From: Legionella sp. PATHC035
Lineage (GTDB): Bacteria; Pseudomonadota; Gammaproteobacteria; Legionellales; Legionellaceae
Length of the DNA stretch: 64,000 nucleotides
Assembly (NCBI RefSeq): GCF_026191115.1
Contig: NZ_JAPHOT010000001.1
Span: 1,142,501-1,206,500 of the forward strand
Reading direction: 5' to 3'
The first letter of the stretch is position 1, and every line of letters starts with the position of its first letter. The notes below the pieces were generated by a model. It was not told where the DNA came from. It worked only from the letters and a program-made list of their open reading frames with translations, and did no database searches. Positions 10,081 through 18,569 of this stretch are shown here, piece by piece. The translations under genes were made by a program, and so were the position numbers.

Positions 10081-10249
10081 CTGTTCATCATAATCACCCT
10101 AAAAAATAATGATGTGCCTTTAAAGCAATCGAATGAAGCATCCATTGAAGATATGCCGATGCGATTCTTCCTCGATGCAAGACGACTACGTCACCTGGAT
10201 TTAATTGATAAACCAGGGCAAAATTCATCAAGAAAAATGTAACCTTTCG

Positions 10250-11008
10250 TTAACACACTGGTTGAGCGCTCGCATGAGAGTCAGTATGTGCGAGAATTCT
10301 TGCTCTTGCATTTAATATGTCGTCCATTAATGTTTCATGTAAATCAAATGATTGTAATACCTTGAGTAGATGCCTATTGGCTTTCAAGATGTTAATAATT
10401 TGTCCTGCTACGAGTTCATCTTTAGGGTAAGGTAATAATCGTTCTAGGGCACCATCAAGTAGTCGATTTTTATTTTCAATTTCAGTTTCTATCGCATCAA
10501 GAGCATCCAATGAAGTTGTTTGTTGAAGAAGCACTTTAAATAATTCTTCCTGATTTACAAGTAATGCTGCAATAGGTTTAAGCTCTTTTAATTTGGTAAT
10601 GAAAACGAGTAACGCCGTTTTTTGCTCGTCAGTTAAACCAACTAATGATTCTTGCACGCTTAATGATTCATTGGTGTTAGCAATACTTTTTGCTACAAGC
10701 TCTGTATAATTTAACAAGATGATAAAGTTTTTGAGATTAGGCTGCGAAGCCAATTGCACCATCACTTTTGACATAATCTCTTGATCTGCTCCTGTTATGA
10801 GTTCAGATAAAAATTGATGAACATTTTTTCCCTCATTAATTAATTTTTGAACAACAATATCAAACTCTTCTTTGGTTTTTACCGTATAAAGTTCATTCTG
10901 AAGTGCATTCAATTTATTAAAAAATTCTCCGGATTTTGCTTCAGCTGCAACAAAACATCCAAAAATTCGGTTAACATCCTTCTTTTTATTTTGAAAAAGT
11001 CTACCCAT
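10250..11008 (-). CDS. Orphan helical protein, possible effector
   Basis: A 252-residue protein I do not recognise. It has no signal peptide or membrane segment. Predicted character is almost wholly alpha-helical and leucine-rich, with alternating hydrophobic heptads from about residue 50 to 230. It ends in a short polar tail (HTDSHASAQPVC). It is the last of four consecutive unknown minus-strand genes and follows its neighbour by 29 bases, so they are likely co-transcribed. A Dot/Icm effector or effector partner is plausible from genus and context only. Confidence 0.7.
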   Translation of the reverse strand: MGRLFQNKKKDVNRIFGCFVAAEAKSGEFFNKLNALQNELYTVKTKEEFDIVVQKLINEGKNVHQFLSELITGADQEIMSKVMVQLASQPNLKNFIILLNYTELVAKSIANTNESLSVQESLVGLTDEQKTALLVFITKLKELKPIAALLVNQEELFKVLLQQTTSLDALDAIETEIENKNRLLDGALERLLPYPKDELVAGQIINILKANRHLLKVLQSFDLHETLMDDILNARARILAHTDSHASAQPVC

Positions 11009-11037
11009 TTCTTTTTCCTCAATTGATTAGGCTGAGC

Positions 11038-12372
11038 TTAAATTCTAAATAGCGTCTGTACCTCTGTAATAGAGGCTATTTTAGTCGTTTTTGCGTTTTC
11101 ATTTTCCTTTTGCAAGATCTTAAGAAACGAGGCGTCAATAGACTTTGCAAATGCTGCACGTAACTTTGGTTTGCTCGGTTCTGTCTCACGAGCTGTCACC
11201 TCCATTGTTTCTGTTTTTGCTCCGTCATCACCTTCATTTGCCACTCCTACTTCATGGGCTTCAGTTAAACTCATACTGTCGGTAATAATCTTTTCCGGAA
11301 CAGCTAATCTCTTTTTTGCATCATCAAGGATAAATGCTTTTGCTTTTTCAACAGCAGCTTGAACACTATACGCCCACTTTGGAACATCTGGTAGCTCTTT
11401 TTTAAGCTTATCATCCCGACCTGGACTCACTGGATAGCGACTTGCTTTAATTACACTCGAATCGGTTATCTCAGGAGTAAGTCCTCTGCTTCCACCTATT
11501 TTTCTAAACGCCACAAGCTCATTATATTCCTGGTCAACTTTCTCTAATAAGACACCTAGTTTTTCCGTAGTTAGACCCTCTCTAACAATTCGCTCTATTT
11601 CCTTTCTTGCTTTTTCATAATCTACTTTTAATTCAGACAGATTAATTCGACAAGGTTCTTGTTGATGGGCAAATAACTCCAGCTCAAGCACATCTTCTAG
11701 ATCTAATTTTTGTGCAGGATCATTAAAGTACTCCTCCTCAAGTGAAGGTCTACAGCCCTCCTTTGCTATCCATTTTTTATAAAACTGTGCAAATTTCTCA
11801 CAAATGGCTTCGATTTCACCTTCTTCAAAAAACTCTTGGTAAATTTCCGTTGAGGCAAGACCGAACATGTGTTGATTAAACTCAATTGGTGTATAGGACT
11901 TATTATTTTTTAATCGATAATGATTATGATTTTGCCAAAATTCAGCTTTAAGATGATGCATTAATTTGCCGTGGAGCTCATCGCTTCCTCTGAGATATAA
12001 GTCGCATCCCCCCTCAACCTCTTCTCTTTGAACTTTTGATGCAGCATTAAATAATTTATCTCTAAATTCCTGAGGGAACTGGTCCAGGCCATCGATAGTC
12101 CAAAAGTACCACGTTAAAGTAAATCCTTTAACCTGGACTGCAACTTGGACTTCAATATCTTCCCCCTCATCCCTAATTTCATAGACTACGCCCTTGGTTA
12201 ATCTGAATTTAAAGCCCTCTTCATTAAAGTCTTTTTCTCTCTTTCTGTATTGGGCTTTATTACCCGATGCGACAAGGAGTTGCAGTTCCTTAGTTTGTTC
12301 TGTTTCTGTATATGAAGTAACTTTAGGGAGGGTATGCTTTTTCTTTAAAAAAACAAAAAAAGGGTTTGGCAT
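11038..12372 (-). CDS. Orphan protein, possible effector
   Basis: A 444-residue cytosolic-type protein of unknown family. The N-terminal third looks globular (residues about 45-160, with aromatic-rich YFWTIDGLDQFP), followed by charged helical segments around 180-300 (KARKEIERIVREGLTTEKLG). The last hundred residues are low in hydrophobicity and look flexible. No signal peptide, membrane segment or catalytic motif was identified. The gene is upstream of, and probably in one transcript with, the 252-residue orphan. The effector label is a guess from context. Confidence 0.72.
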   Translation of the reverse strand: MPNPFFVFLKKKHTLPKVTSYTETEQTKELQLLVASGNKAQYRKREKDFNEEGFKFRLTKGVVYEIRDEGEDIEVQVAVQVKGFTLTWYFWTIDGLDQFPQEFRDKLFNAASKVQREEVEGGCDLYLRGSDELHGKLMHHLKAEFWQNHNHYRLKNNKSYTPIEFNQHMFGLASTEIYQEFFEEGEIEAICEKFAQFYKKWIAKEGCRPSLEEEYFNDPAQKLDLEDVLELELFAHQQEPCRINLSELKVDYEKARKEIERIVREGLTTEKLGVLLEKVDQEYNELVAFRKIGGSRGLTPEITDSSVIKASRYPVSPGRDDKLKKELPDVPKWAYSVQAAVEKAKAFILDDAKKRLAVPEKIITDSMSLTEAHEVGVANEGDDGAKTETMEVTARETEPSKPKLRAAFAKSIDASFLKILQKENENAKTTKIASITEVQTLFRI

Positions 12373-12548
12373 AATGAACCACCATCAATTAAAAACACAA
12401 AAAAACTCCACATTGAGCCCGCATTTTAACTTGTGACCAAAATACAGGCAATCGTTAATTGTATTTATAATGAATGGACAACCACTTATTTTTTCATTGA
12501 ATAAACAGCAAGTTAGCTCTAGAATTTAAGTTTGTTTCTGCATATAAG

Positions 12549-14141
12549 TTAAGGACTGCTAAAACCATTAGCATTTCTCCTCCCGTCATCCTGTAGACAT
12601 CGATCTTCTTTATCTTGGAGCTCTTTTTTTCCTTTATCCATAGAAACGTAGGGTGTTACAAAAAAATGTTGGCCTCTACCCCAGTTATTTTTTGTCAAAA
12701 AAAAACAAGAATCTAGTGTAGTGGAGCTTGCTTTGAGTTGCTGACTATCAGTTTGAGCAAGCCAGGTTACCTGCTTATGATTAAGAGAATACACTTGCGC
12801 TAACTCTTCAATAAAAATTAACTTTGCATCCCCAGATAAAGAAAGAAGCATTTCAAGTGCTGATTTAGAATCAGCTAACTTATTGATGACATTACGCAAG
12901 CTTGTTTTCAGAGTTACATTGTTAACACTTTGAAATGTATTTATTAAAACTACTAAAGGTGAAACTGTATAATCGCGTAGATTACTTGCAGGCGCATGAT
13001 GAGTAAAAGCATCACCTAACTCGTTAGGGTCACTCTGTATAAAATCAATTAAAAAATCAGTAAATGGGGCTACTTGATGTTGATGGTCGATTGCCGCGCG
13101 CATGGCACGTACGATCATCATCACTCCATTTATATTGGCATCCTCCCCAGTTTCAATGGAGTGCAACAATGCTGAAGTAACTTTGCCATCTGTATTGCTC
13201 TTCCACACTTTATGCACTACATGCATTAAAACGCTTACCGATTCTAAGTTTTTATTGAGGTAGGCAGCGGAAACAAGCGAAACAAGAATAATGTGCAGGG
13301 TATTTTTCCCTTTATAGGGACCTTGTTCATGAGTTTTGCATAGGGCTTTGCTTAACTCGTTAGGAACTACATCAATCACATCGATCAAAATATCGCCAAC
13401 TATTGGTATTAGATGGGGTTGATACTCTACCGCCTGCCTTATTGCGCCGACCAAAACATAGACACCGCTTTTTCCCTTAAAAGAACCATGTGTTATTTCT
13501 TCAGTTAGAGAGATGCCTAGAATAAACGGAGATTTTTTAACGAAACTTCTCAATAAATTGGCAATTAATTCAGCTGTATGCTGATTTTCAGATGCCTCAG
13601 CACTATTTGCCAAAGCACGAGCCAATACAAGAATTGCGTTTTTTCCCTTCTCACTCCCCTCAGTGATGTTTTTTGTCACCACATCAGAAAATCCGTCACC
13701 TTTTTGGGCTAATAACTGGCTAAAAATATAATTAATGGCTATGACCACTGAGGTATTTCTGGGGTCATATGTTGCGGAAAAGAGCTGGTCCATCCATGCA
13801 TAAGCAACAGTTTGCCCTGCAAATTTTCCACCAAGCGTTTGCTCAAAAATTAAGATTAAACTACTTGAATCTTGGCTTAATTGATAAAAAAGAGTGCAAA
13901 TTTGTTGTGCCGCTTCAGCATCATAGGTATTTACAGCACATTGAAGTGCATAAGTTATCCAGTAGGAAAAATTACTTTGCATTAACAAAGTGGAATTAGG
14001 GGATTCTGCTACAAAATGATACAGCTGAGCAATCAACCAACTTAGCTCATCTTTCAAAAGAACAGGCGAGTGGTCACCTTGATACTTATCTAATGGGATA
14101 GTTAAAAAATCTGATTGGAATAGATCTTGAGGATCACCCAT
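12549..14141 (-). CDS. Tandem-repeat alpha-solenoid protein, possible effector
   Basis: A 530-residue protein of unknown family built from about five degenerate repeats of 55-58 residues. The repeat anchor is a G-x-x-K-G-K-x-(G/A)-(V/I) turn: GGKFAGQTV at 104, GSEKGKNAI at 162, GSFKGKSGV at 219, GPYKGKNTL at 274 and GEDANINGV at 332. Each anchor starts a helix pair ending near a DPNEL/VPNEL-like motif (260, 371). The layout suggests an alpha-solenoid protein-binding scaffold. No signal peptide is present. The C-terminal 30 residues are highly charged. It is reminiscent of repeat-bearing Legionella effectors, but that is inference. Confidence 0.75.
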   Translation of the reverse strand: MGDPQDLFQSDFLTIPLDKYQGDHSPVLLKDELSWLIAQLYHFVAESPNSTLLMQSNFSYWITYALQCAVNTYDAEAAQQICTLFYQLSQDSSSLILIFEQTLGGKFAGQTVAYAWMDQLFSATYDPRNTSVVIAINYIFSQLLAQKGDGFSDVVTKNITEGSEKGKNAILVLARALANSAEASENQHTAELIANLLRSFVKKSPFILGISLTEEITHGSFKGKSGVYVLVGAIRQAVEYQPHLIPIVGDILIDVIDVVPNELSKALCKTHEQGPYKGKNTLHIILVSLVSAAYLNKNLESVSVLMHVVHKVWKSNTDGKVTSALLHSIETGEDANINGVMMIVRAMRAAIDHQHQVAPFTDFLIDFIQSDPNELGDAFTHHAPASNLRDYTVSPLVVLINTFQSVNNVTLKTSLRNVINKLADSKSALEMLLSLSGDAKLIFIEELAQVYSLNHKQVTWLAQTDSQQLKASSTTLDSCFFLTKNNWGRGQHFFVTPYVSMDKGKKELQDKEDRCLQDDGRRNANGFSSP

Positions 14142-14251
14142 GTAAATATGGCCTAAAAAAAGACAGCATTAATTTTTATTATGATACCATATGAATTTAG
14201 ATACAAGAAAATTTATTGAACGACGAGATTTGATTGTTTCAATGAGAATTC

Positions 14252-14286
14252 AGTGTAACTGTTTTTGAATTCAGAACAGTTACACT
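14252..14286. terminator. Hairpin downstream of the 468-residue orphan
   Basis: A perfect 12-base-pair inverted repeat, AGTGTAACTGTT (14252-14263) with AACAGTTACACT (14275-14286), lies 11 bases after the stop of the minus-strand orphan. There is no clear T-tract on the minus strand, so termination is likely but not textbook. Confidence 0.5.
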
Positions 14287-14296
14287 TTAATAAAAA

Positions 14297-15703
14297 TTAT
14301 GCAGTTGAACCGACAGTCAAACGAGTCTCTTCGTCATTCTCTAAATAATTTCTTCCTATTATCTTACATATATTTTTCTTATCTTCTATTGATAAATAAG
14401 ATACTAACGCCTCAGGCTCATTATAATCCACCTCATCCCCTCTCTTTTTAAGCTCACTCCCCTTAATTTCCTCAAATAAGGAGTCAAAATCGATTGTCCA
14501 TTCATCAACTATTGCCATATAAAGCGAGTTGAACAACCTATTCGCTTGATGAATTTTATCTTGTAATTTTTTTTCCTCTCTACTTTTGGGTAAGGAAAAT
14601 AAGGAGAGAGCGAAGCCTTGCCAACCTGATATTTTCGTTTCATTTTTAGGTTCAATAACGGCAAACGCTTTATAGCAGGCAATAATTTGCTGAATTAAAT
14701 CCTCTTTATATTTCCGTAATACTTTTTCTTTTTCTACATCGTGTATCGGTACAAATGCATTCCTTATTGACCACTCCAAACGCTGTAACCGGCTCACGAC
14801 CTGTTTCACTTCCTGACGGTATTCTTCATCGACTTTAAATAAGCCTCTAGTATCCTCTGCTAACACATCACAGAGTTGAGGTGGCACACTCCAATATAAT
14901 TTCACTTCTTTATCTTGTTTTTGATCACGATAAAATACTTCTTTACCTGATGCCTTGGTATGTGTGCGAAGTGGACCTTCGCTATGCAATAGAATAGGCT
15001 CCAAACCAGGAATAAATCGAGGCAAAGAGGAGTTTTTAAATGGAGCAAGCTGTTCCTCAGTTAGGATACCTTCTAAAAGGGAAACGGCCCTGGTTTTACA
15101 GGTATTGGAATTTTCAAGGCTGGGTATAGGGAACCAAAATGCATATCCATAAAATTGCATCTTCCAAAACCCCAATGATAAATGAAAATCAAAAGGTTTC
15201 AGTCGGGAGGGGCGGCCTTCTATTTTTGCCTTGGTTTGTTCGATTTGAAAAATTTGTTTGGAGTATGCCTCTTCCCTGTAAATTCGCCCTGGCCTTTGAG
15301 GATCGACTTTGAAATTTTGGCCATCACCTACAACCTCACGAATAGCCGCTTCTTGCTCTGAAACTGCCTTGGTGCATTTCTTTTGTAACGCTTCGAACTG
15401 TTCTTGCGTCAGCTCAAAGGTTTTTCCATACAAGCCATGACCTAGATGCATATAGCGAACTTCTTCATTGATCAGCATCCCGTGATTGCCTTGGAAGTCA
15501 ACATCTAAATGATGATTCCTTTTAAATTGTTCAAAACGACTGCTATTATCTCCCGTACTGGTAACACCGTAAAAACCCCAGGTTTCAACAACCTCCAGCA
15601 ACTGATTGCTTTCATTCAATTTGGACAGAAAAAATGAACCATGCCAAAAAGGATTTCCACCTACTGTATGATCAAAAACGCAAAAAGTTACCGTATATTT
15701 CAT
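14297..15703 (-). CDS. Orphan protein, possible effector
   Basis: A 468-residue protein of unknown family. The N-terminal domain is rich in aromatic residues and histidine (WHGSFFLSKL near 20-30; YMHLGHGLYG near 83-92), and a charged helical region covers about 290-420. The C-terminus contains a glutamate-rich stretch (NDEET) within 15 residues of the end, resembling the E-block of Dot/Icm substrates. No signal peptide or membrane segment is seen. The region upstream (15.7-16.5 kb) is non-coding and carries gene remnants. Confidence 0.73.
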   Translation of the reverse strand: MKYTVTFCVFDHTVGGNPFWHGSFFLSKLNESNQLLEVVETWGFYGVTSTGDNSSRFEQFKRNHHLDVDFQGNHGMLINEEVRYMHLGHGLYGKTFELTQEQFEALQKKCTKAVSEQEAAIREVVGDGQNFKVDPQRPGRIYREEAYSKQIFQIEQTKAKIEGRPSRLKPFDFHLSLGFWKMQFYGYAFWFPIPSLENSNTCKTRAVSLLEGILTEEQLAPFKNSSLPRFIPGLEPILLHSEGPLRTHTKASGKEVFYRDQKQDKEVKLYWSVPPQLCDVLAEDTRGLFKVDEEYRQEVKQVVSRLQRLEWSIRNAFVPIHDVEKEKVLRKYKEDLIQQIIACYKAFAVIEPKNETKISGWQGFALSLFSLPKSREEKKLQDKIHQANRLFNSLYMAIVDEWTIDFDSLFEEIKGSELKKRGDEVDYNEPEALVSYLSIEDKKNICKIIGRNYLENDEETRLTVGSTA

Positions 15704-15853
15704 CTCAACATCCCCTGTTATTTGTTAGACATTCCGTTAAACAACTAGATGAATCAAAGGATATTTTGAGTAAAAATTTAAAAAGATGCAAGAATTTGTC
15801 CCATATAAAAAGGGGAGCGACTGAAATCCGTTGCTTTTATAGCCCCTTGATTT

Positions 15854-15967
15854 TCAAATGAACGATTTATCGACATGAGCAATAGCTTGAGCGAGAGTTT
15901 CAAAATGAGGGATCGCTTTTCTAATTTTATTGTTGAGATTTGTCCAAAATTTCTCTATGGGTTTAAA
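15854..15967 (-). mobile_element. IS630-type transposase remnant, C-terminal end
   Basis: Minus-strand translation gives FKPIEKFWTNLNNKIRKA followed by IPHFETLAQAIAHVDKSFI and a stop. This corresponds to the C-terminal NPIEKFWxNLK region of IS630 family transposases, including the last catalytic Glu. The rest of the gene is missing: directly upstream the frame meets a stop and the remnant of another gene. It cannot be active. A matching middle fragment on the same strand lies at 18127-18420. Confidence 0.72.
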
Positions 15968-16093
15968 TCAAGGAGGACTTCCATCATAAAAACTGCTAAA
16001 CCCCAGATTCACAAGCGGTTCATCGTAAGCCAGTGCTGATGATGCGCGCAATACGATTACTAAACTAAAAAAGAATGCAGTATCCCTCTCCAT
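15968..16093 (-). pseudogene. N-terminal remnant of an exported SphA/MetA-pathway-like protein
   Basis: A 41-codon frame begins at an ATG (16093-16091) with a signal-peptide-like start ([19 protein letters not shown]) and continues [19 protein letters not shown] before a stop. VNLGFxSFxDGxPP resembles the mature N-terminus of the SphA/phenol-degradation-meta outer-membrane protein family. The frame stops exactly where the transposase remnant begins, so this is a gene cut off by a rearrangement. The family assignment rests on about 20 residues and is tentative. Confidence 0.5.
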
Positions 16094-16516
16094 AGCATAA
16101 AAAATTATCCCCTTCTAAATCGGTCTCTTTTCTGGAGTGAATCAATTGATAGGTTTTATTTTCCTGAACTAAATTATTATTACTTGAAATATCAGCTTGT
16201 ACATGACTCGAGGTTTTGATTTGGAAGATCCCGATCACTATTTTGTATTTCCACTAGGCACAGTTAAATCATTATTGATTAATAATTCATCAAATTATGT
16301 CTGAGTTATGATTTATACAAGAAGGACAATATGAAAAAATTGATTTTTTATATGAAACAATGAAGAAACTTGAATGACAAAAGTTTAATAAATAGAGGCT
16401 AGTCGTTTTAAAGAAAATTCAAGTAAATAAAATCAGGCACACTTAGTGTTACTATGGAATCAAAAAAATGTGCTTTCTTTACTGATATTCAGGAGTATTT
16501 GATGGAGGTTAATACG
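16094..16516. other. Non-coding stretch upstream of the isochorismatase-like gene
   Basis: About 420 very AT-rich bases with no credible gene on either strand. It presumably contains the promoter of the following two-gene operon, but no convincing -35/-10 pair was found. No repeats or insertion-sequence ends could be recognised beside the remnants at 15854-16093. Confidence 0.5.
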
Positions 16517-17086
16517 ATGCGTACTGCATTTATAGGTCTGGACTATATTATTGATATTATGCATCCACAAGGCAAAATAGCGCGTTCAGCCGCACATGCC
16601 CAAGAGCGTGATATAATTAAAAAGGTAAATAAAGTTCTTGAAATTGCAATATTAAAGAATTGGTTAACCATCATGGTGAAAGTGGGTTTTAGTGCGGATT
16701 ATACGGAACAACCAAAGCATTCGCCTATCTTTGGTAAAGTAAATGTGTTGGATGCTCTAAAACTTGGTTCTAAAGGAACAGAGTTTCATCCTGAATTACT
16801 GATTGGCAATAGTTTAACAATGGTCAAACCAAGAGTGAGCGCATTTTATGGGACTGCACTTGATGCGGCGCTACGAGCAAACCAAATTGAACGAGTAATA
16901 CTGGGAGGAGTCAGTACTTCCTGGGCAGTAGAAAGCACGGCTCGCGATGCTCATGATCGTGATTATAAAGTATGTATTGTTGAAGACATTTGTGCGGCGG
17001 CGAATCAGGAGGAACATCAATTTTCTATCCAATTAATGGAAAAAATAGCACAAATTGTCACAGTAAATGAACTCAAAGGGATCTAA
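16517..17086 (+). CDS. Isochorismatase-like hydrolase lacking the catalytic cysteine
   Basis: A 189-residue member of the isochorismatase/cysteine hydrolase fold. D9 (GLDY) and K104 (MVKPRVSAFYGT) of the Asp-Lys-Cys triad are present. In the segment GGVSTSWAVESTARDAHD the position that holds Cys in amidases is Ala137. True isochorismatases also lack Cys there (Gly), so vinyl-ether hydrolysis or a non-catalytic role is possible. The ATG at 16517 is chosen because GGAGG lies eight bases before it and the family starts here; an upstream ATG at 16454 has no ribosome site. It overlaps the next gene by one base. Confidence 0.85.
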   Translation: MRTAFIGLDYIIDIMHPQGKIARSAAHAQERDIIKKVNKVLEIAILKNWLTIMVKVGFSADYTEQPKHSPIFGKVNVLDALKLGSKGTEFHPELLIGNSLTMVKPRVSAFYGTALDAALRANQIERVILGGVSTSWAVESTARDAHDRDYKVCIVEDICAAANQEEHQFSIQLMEKIAQIVTVNELKGI

Positions 17087-18123
17087 TGCACGTTATTTCC
17101 AAGACGATACAAGCATTAAAAGATGAAATTCAGATAGGGTCTTTACTGCGGGGTATTATCGTATTGTTACCCTTTGCCCTTCTCTATTTGAGTACCAATA
17201 ACTCGATTTGGCTTCAATCTTCTGTTTTAACTATATCAACGCTCATTGTAGAGGAACGACTTGAGCTTACTGCATTAGGGGTATTGCTTCATGGTTGCAT
17301 GATTGTTGGAATGTTTTACTTACTTTTTTTAACCCAGCTTATGCCAGTGCTGTATATTGTCTCCTGCACCCTCGCTGCTACGACAGTAATTTTGGTTACG
17401 ATAAAGGGCGAGAGGCTTCGTCCTTTAGGGAGTTGGACTTTTATTCCTGCCATTATTCTTGCTACAGAATTTGCTGCGGAGACTAATCATACAGTGATGT
17501 TACAGCAGGCTCCTCAATTTTTACCCTATCTGTTGATTGCATTAGTTCCTACGTTATTGCTTGCCCAATTCGATGAAATAAGCGCATATTATAAGAAACG
17601 TAAGATTCATTATCACCCATTGCGATTAGGCGGTTTGAATGATCTTGGCGAGCAAAATCCTTATGTTGAAAGCATGGTTGCAATGGCAATCGCCGTTTGT
17701 ATTTCAGCATTTCTGGTTGAATATTTTCAGATGCAAAATGGACAGTGGATGATTTGGGGGACTGCCAGTGTCGTTACTGGTAATGTAATGACAACGCCAC
17801 AAAAATTGAGTCAACGTGTTATTGGTGTATCACTAGGTGTTCCCTTAGGTATTTTATTCGGATTTATTATTCCCAGCACGCCTTTTGCTTTGACCTTTGC
17901 CATTTGTGGCATTTTCTTAACTTTAGTTGCCTTCCGTCGTTATGTCATTGCGTATTCTTTTCGTTGTTTCTTTGTTGCAACAACAGTGATGTTAGTCACG
18001 CATTCAGCGAGCGTTGCATCAGAACGCTTGACGCATGTTATATTAGGTGGGCTCATAGGGTTCGGTTCCGTTATTTTCTGTCATTTTGTTCACCGTGCCC
18101 AATCACGTTGGGTGAAAAAATAA
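17086..18123 (+). CDS. FUSC-family inner-membrane protein, putative aromatic acid exporter
   Basis: A 345-residue polytopic membrane protein with about nine or ten hydrophobic segments in two blocks (residues about 20-175 and 200-335), separated by a polar loop. The second block contains MIWGTASVVTGNVMTTPQKL and QRVIGVSLGVPLGI, typical of FUSC/aromatic acid exporter domains. It lacks the long cytoplasmic domain of YccS/AaeB. The start codon overlaps the stop of the hydrolase gene (TAATG), so the two are translationally coupled. Export of the product or substrate of that hydrolase is a reasonable inference. Confidence 0.83.
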   Translation: MHVISKTIQALKDEIQIGSLLRGIIVLLPFALLYLSTNNSIWLQSSVLTISTLIVEERLELTALGVLLHGCMIVGMFYLLFLTQLMPVLYIVSCTLAATTVILVTIKGERLRPLGSWTFIPAIILATEFAAETNHTVMLQQAPQFLPYLLIALVPTLLLAQFDEISAYYKKRKIHYHPLRLGGLNDLGEQNPYVESMVAMAIAVCISAFLVEYFQMQNGQWMIWGTASVVTGNVMTTPQKLSQRVIGVSLGVPLGILFGFIIPSTPFALTFAICGIFLTLVAFRRYVIAYSFRCFFVATTVMLVTHSASVASERLTHVILGGLIGFGSVIFCHFVHRAQSRWVKK

Positions 18124-18126
18124 AAT

Positions 18127-18420
18127 TTAAAACGCAAACTGAGTTGGGGATAAACAATACGCTAACCAAAAATTAAATAAAACCGTATCGCAAGTTCCGT
18201 TAAAACAAAGAGGAGCATCCACCTGATTCGCCCTTAATCCATCAATAAAACTGGATCTGGCAAAGCGTTTACCAGAAACTTCACCAATATCCTTCCGACC
18301 CTTTATACTCCACACTTATTCTCTTGAAATAAATTTATCAACACCTGCTTCATCAATGAAAACCAATTTATATGACGAATACGCTGCTACTTTGGATGGA
18401 CCTTGTTGAATAGATAACTG
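18127..18420 (-). mobile_element. IS630-type transposase remnant, middle part
   Basis: Minus-strand translation gives KLVFIDEAGVDKFISRE, an in-frame stop, then VWSIKGRKDIGEVSGKR, SFIDGLRANQVDAPLCFNG and LFNFWLAYCLSP. This is the DDE core of an IS630 family transposase (IDEAG carries a catalytic Asp). N- and C-terminal parts are absent and the internal stop shows decay. The C-terminal remnant on the same strand at 15854-15967 may come from the same element. Bases 18421-18569 hold no gene. Confidence 0.78.
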
Positions 18421-18569
18421 CTGAGGATAAGATCATTATCAAGGTGCCTGTCAGGGCGGATGAGAATATTGCGACAATAAACACCTCCCCCCTACTCCCC
18501 CTCTCCCACTGCTGGAAGAGGAGCTTTTTAATGGCGATGAAGGATTACTTCACTTGGGGAATTGACTAA

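Noticed and set aside
10193-10219. Imperfect hairpin CCTGG...CCAGG after the 252-residue orphan
   Set aside because: The stem is broken by mismatches and no T-tract follows on either strand, so it is not called as a terminator.
18480-18520. Pyrimidine-rich tract (runs of C and CTCCCC) upstream of the enhC end
   Set aside because: It shows no repeat unit, pairing or motif, and is probably decayed intergenic DNA.
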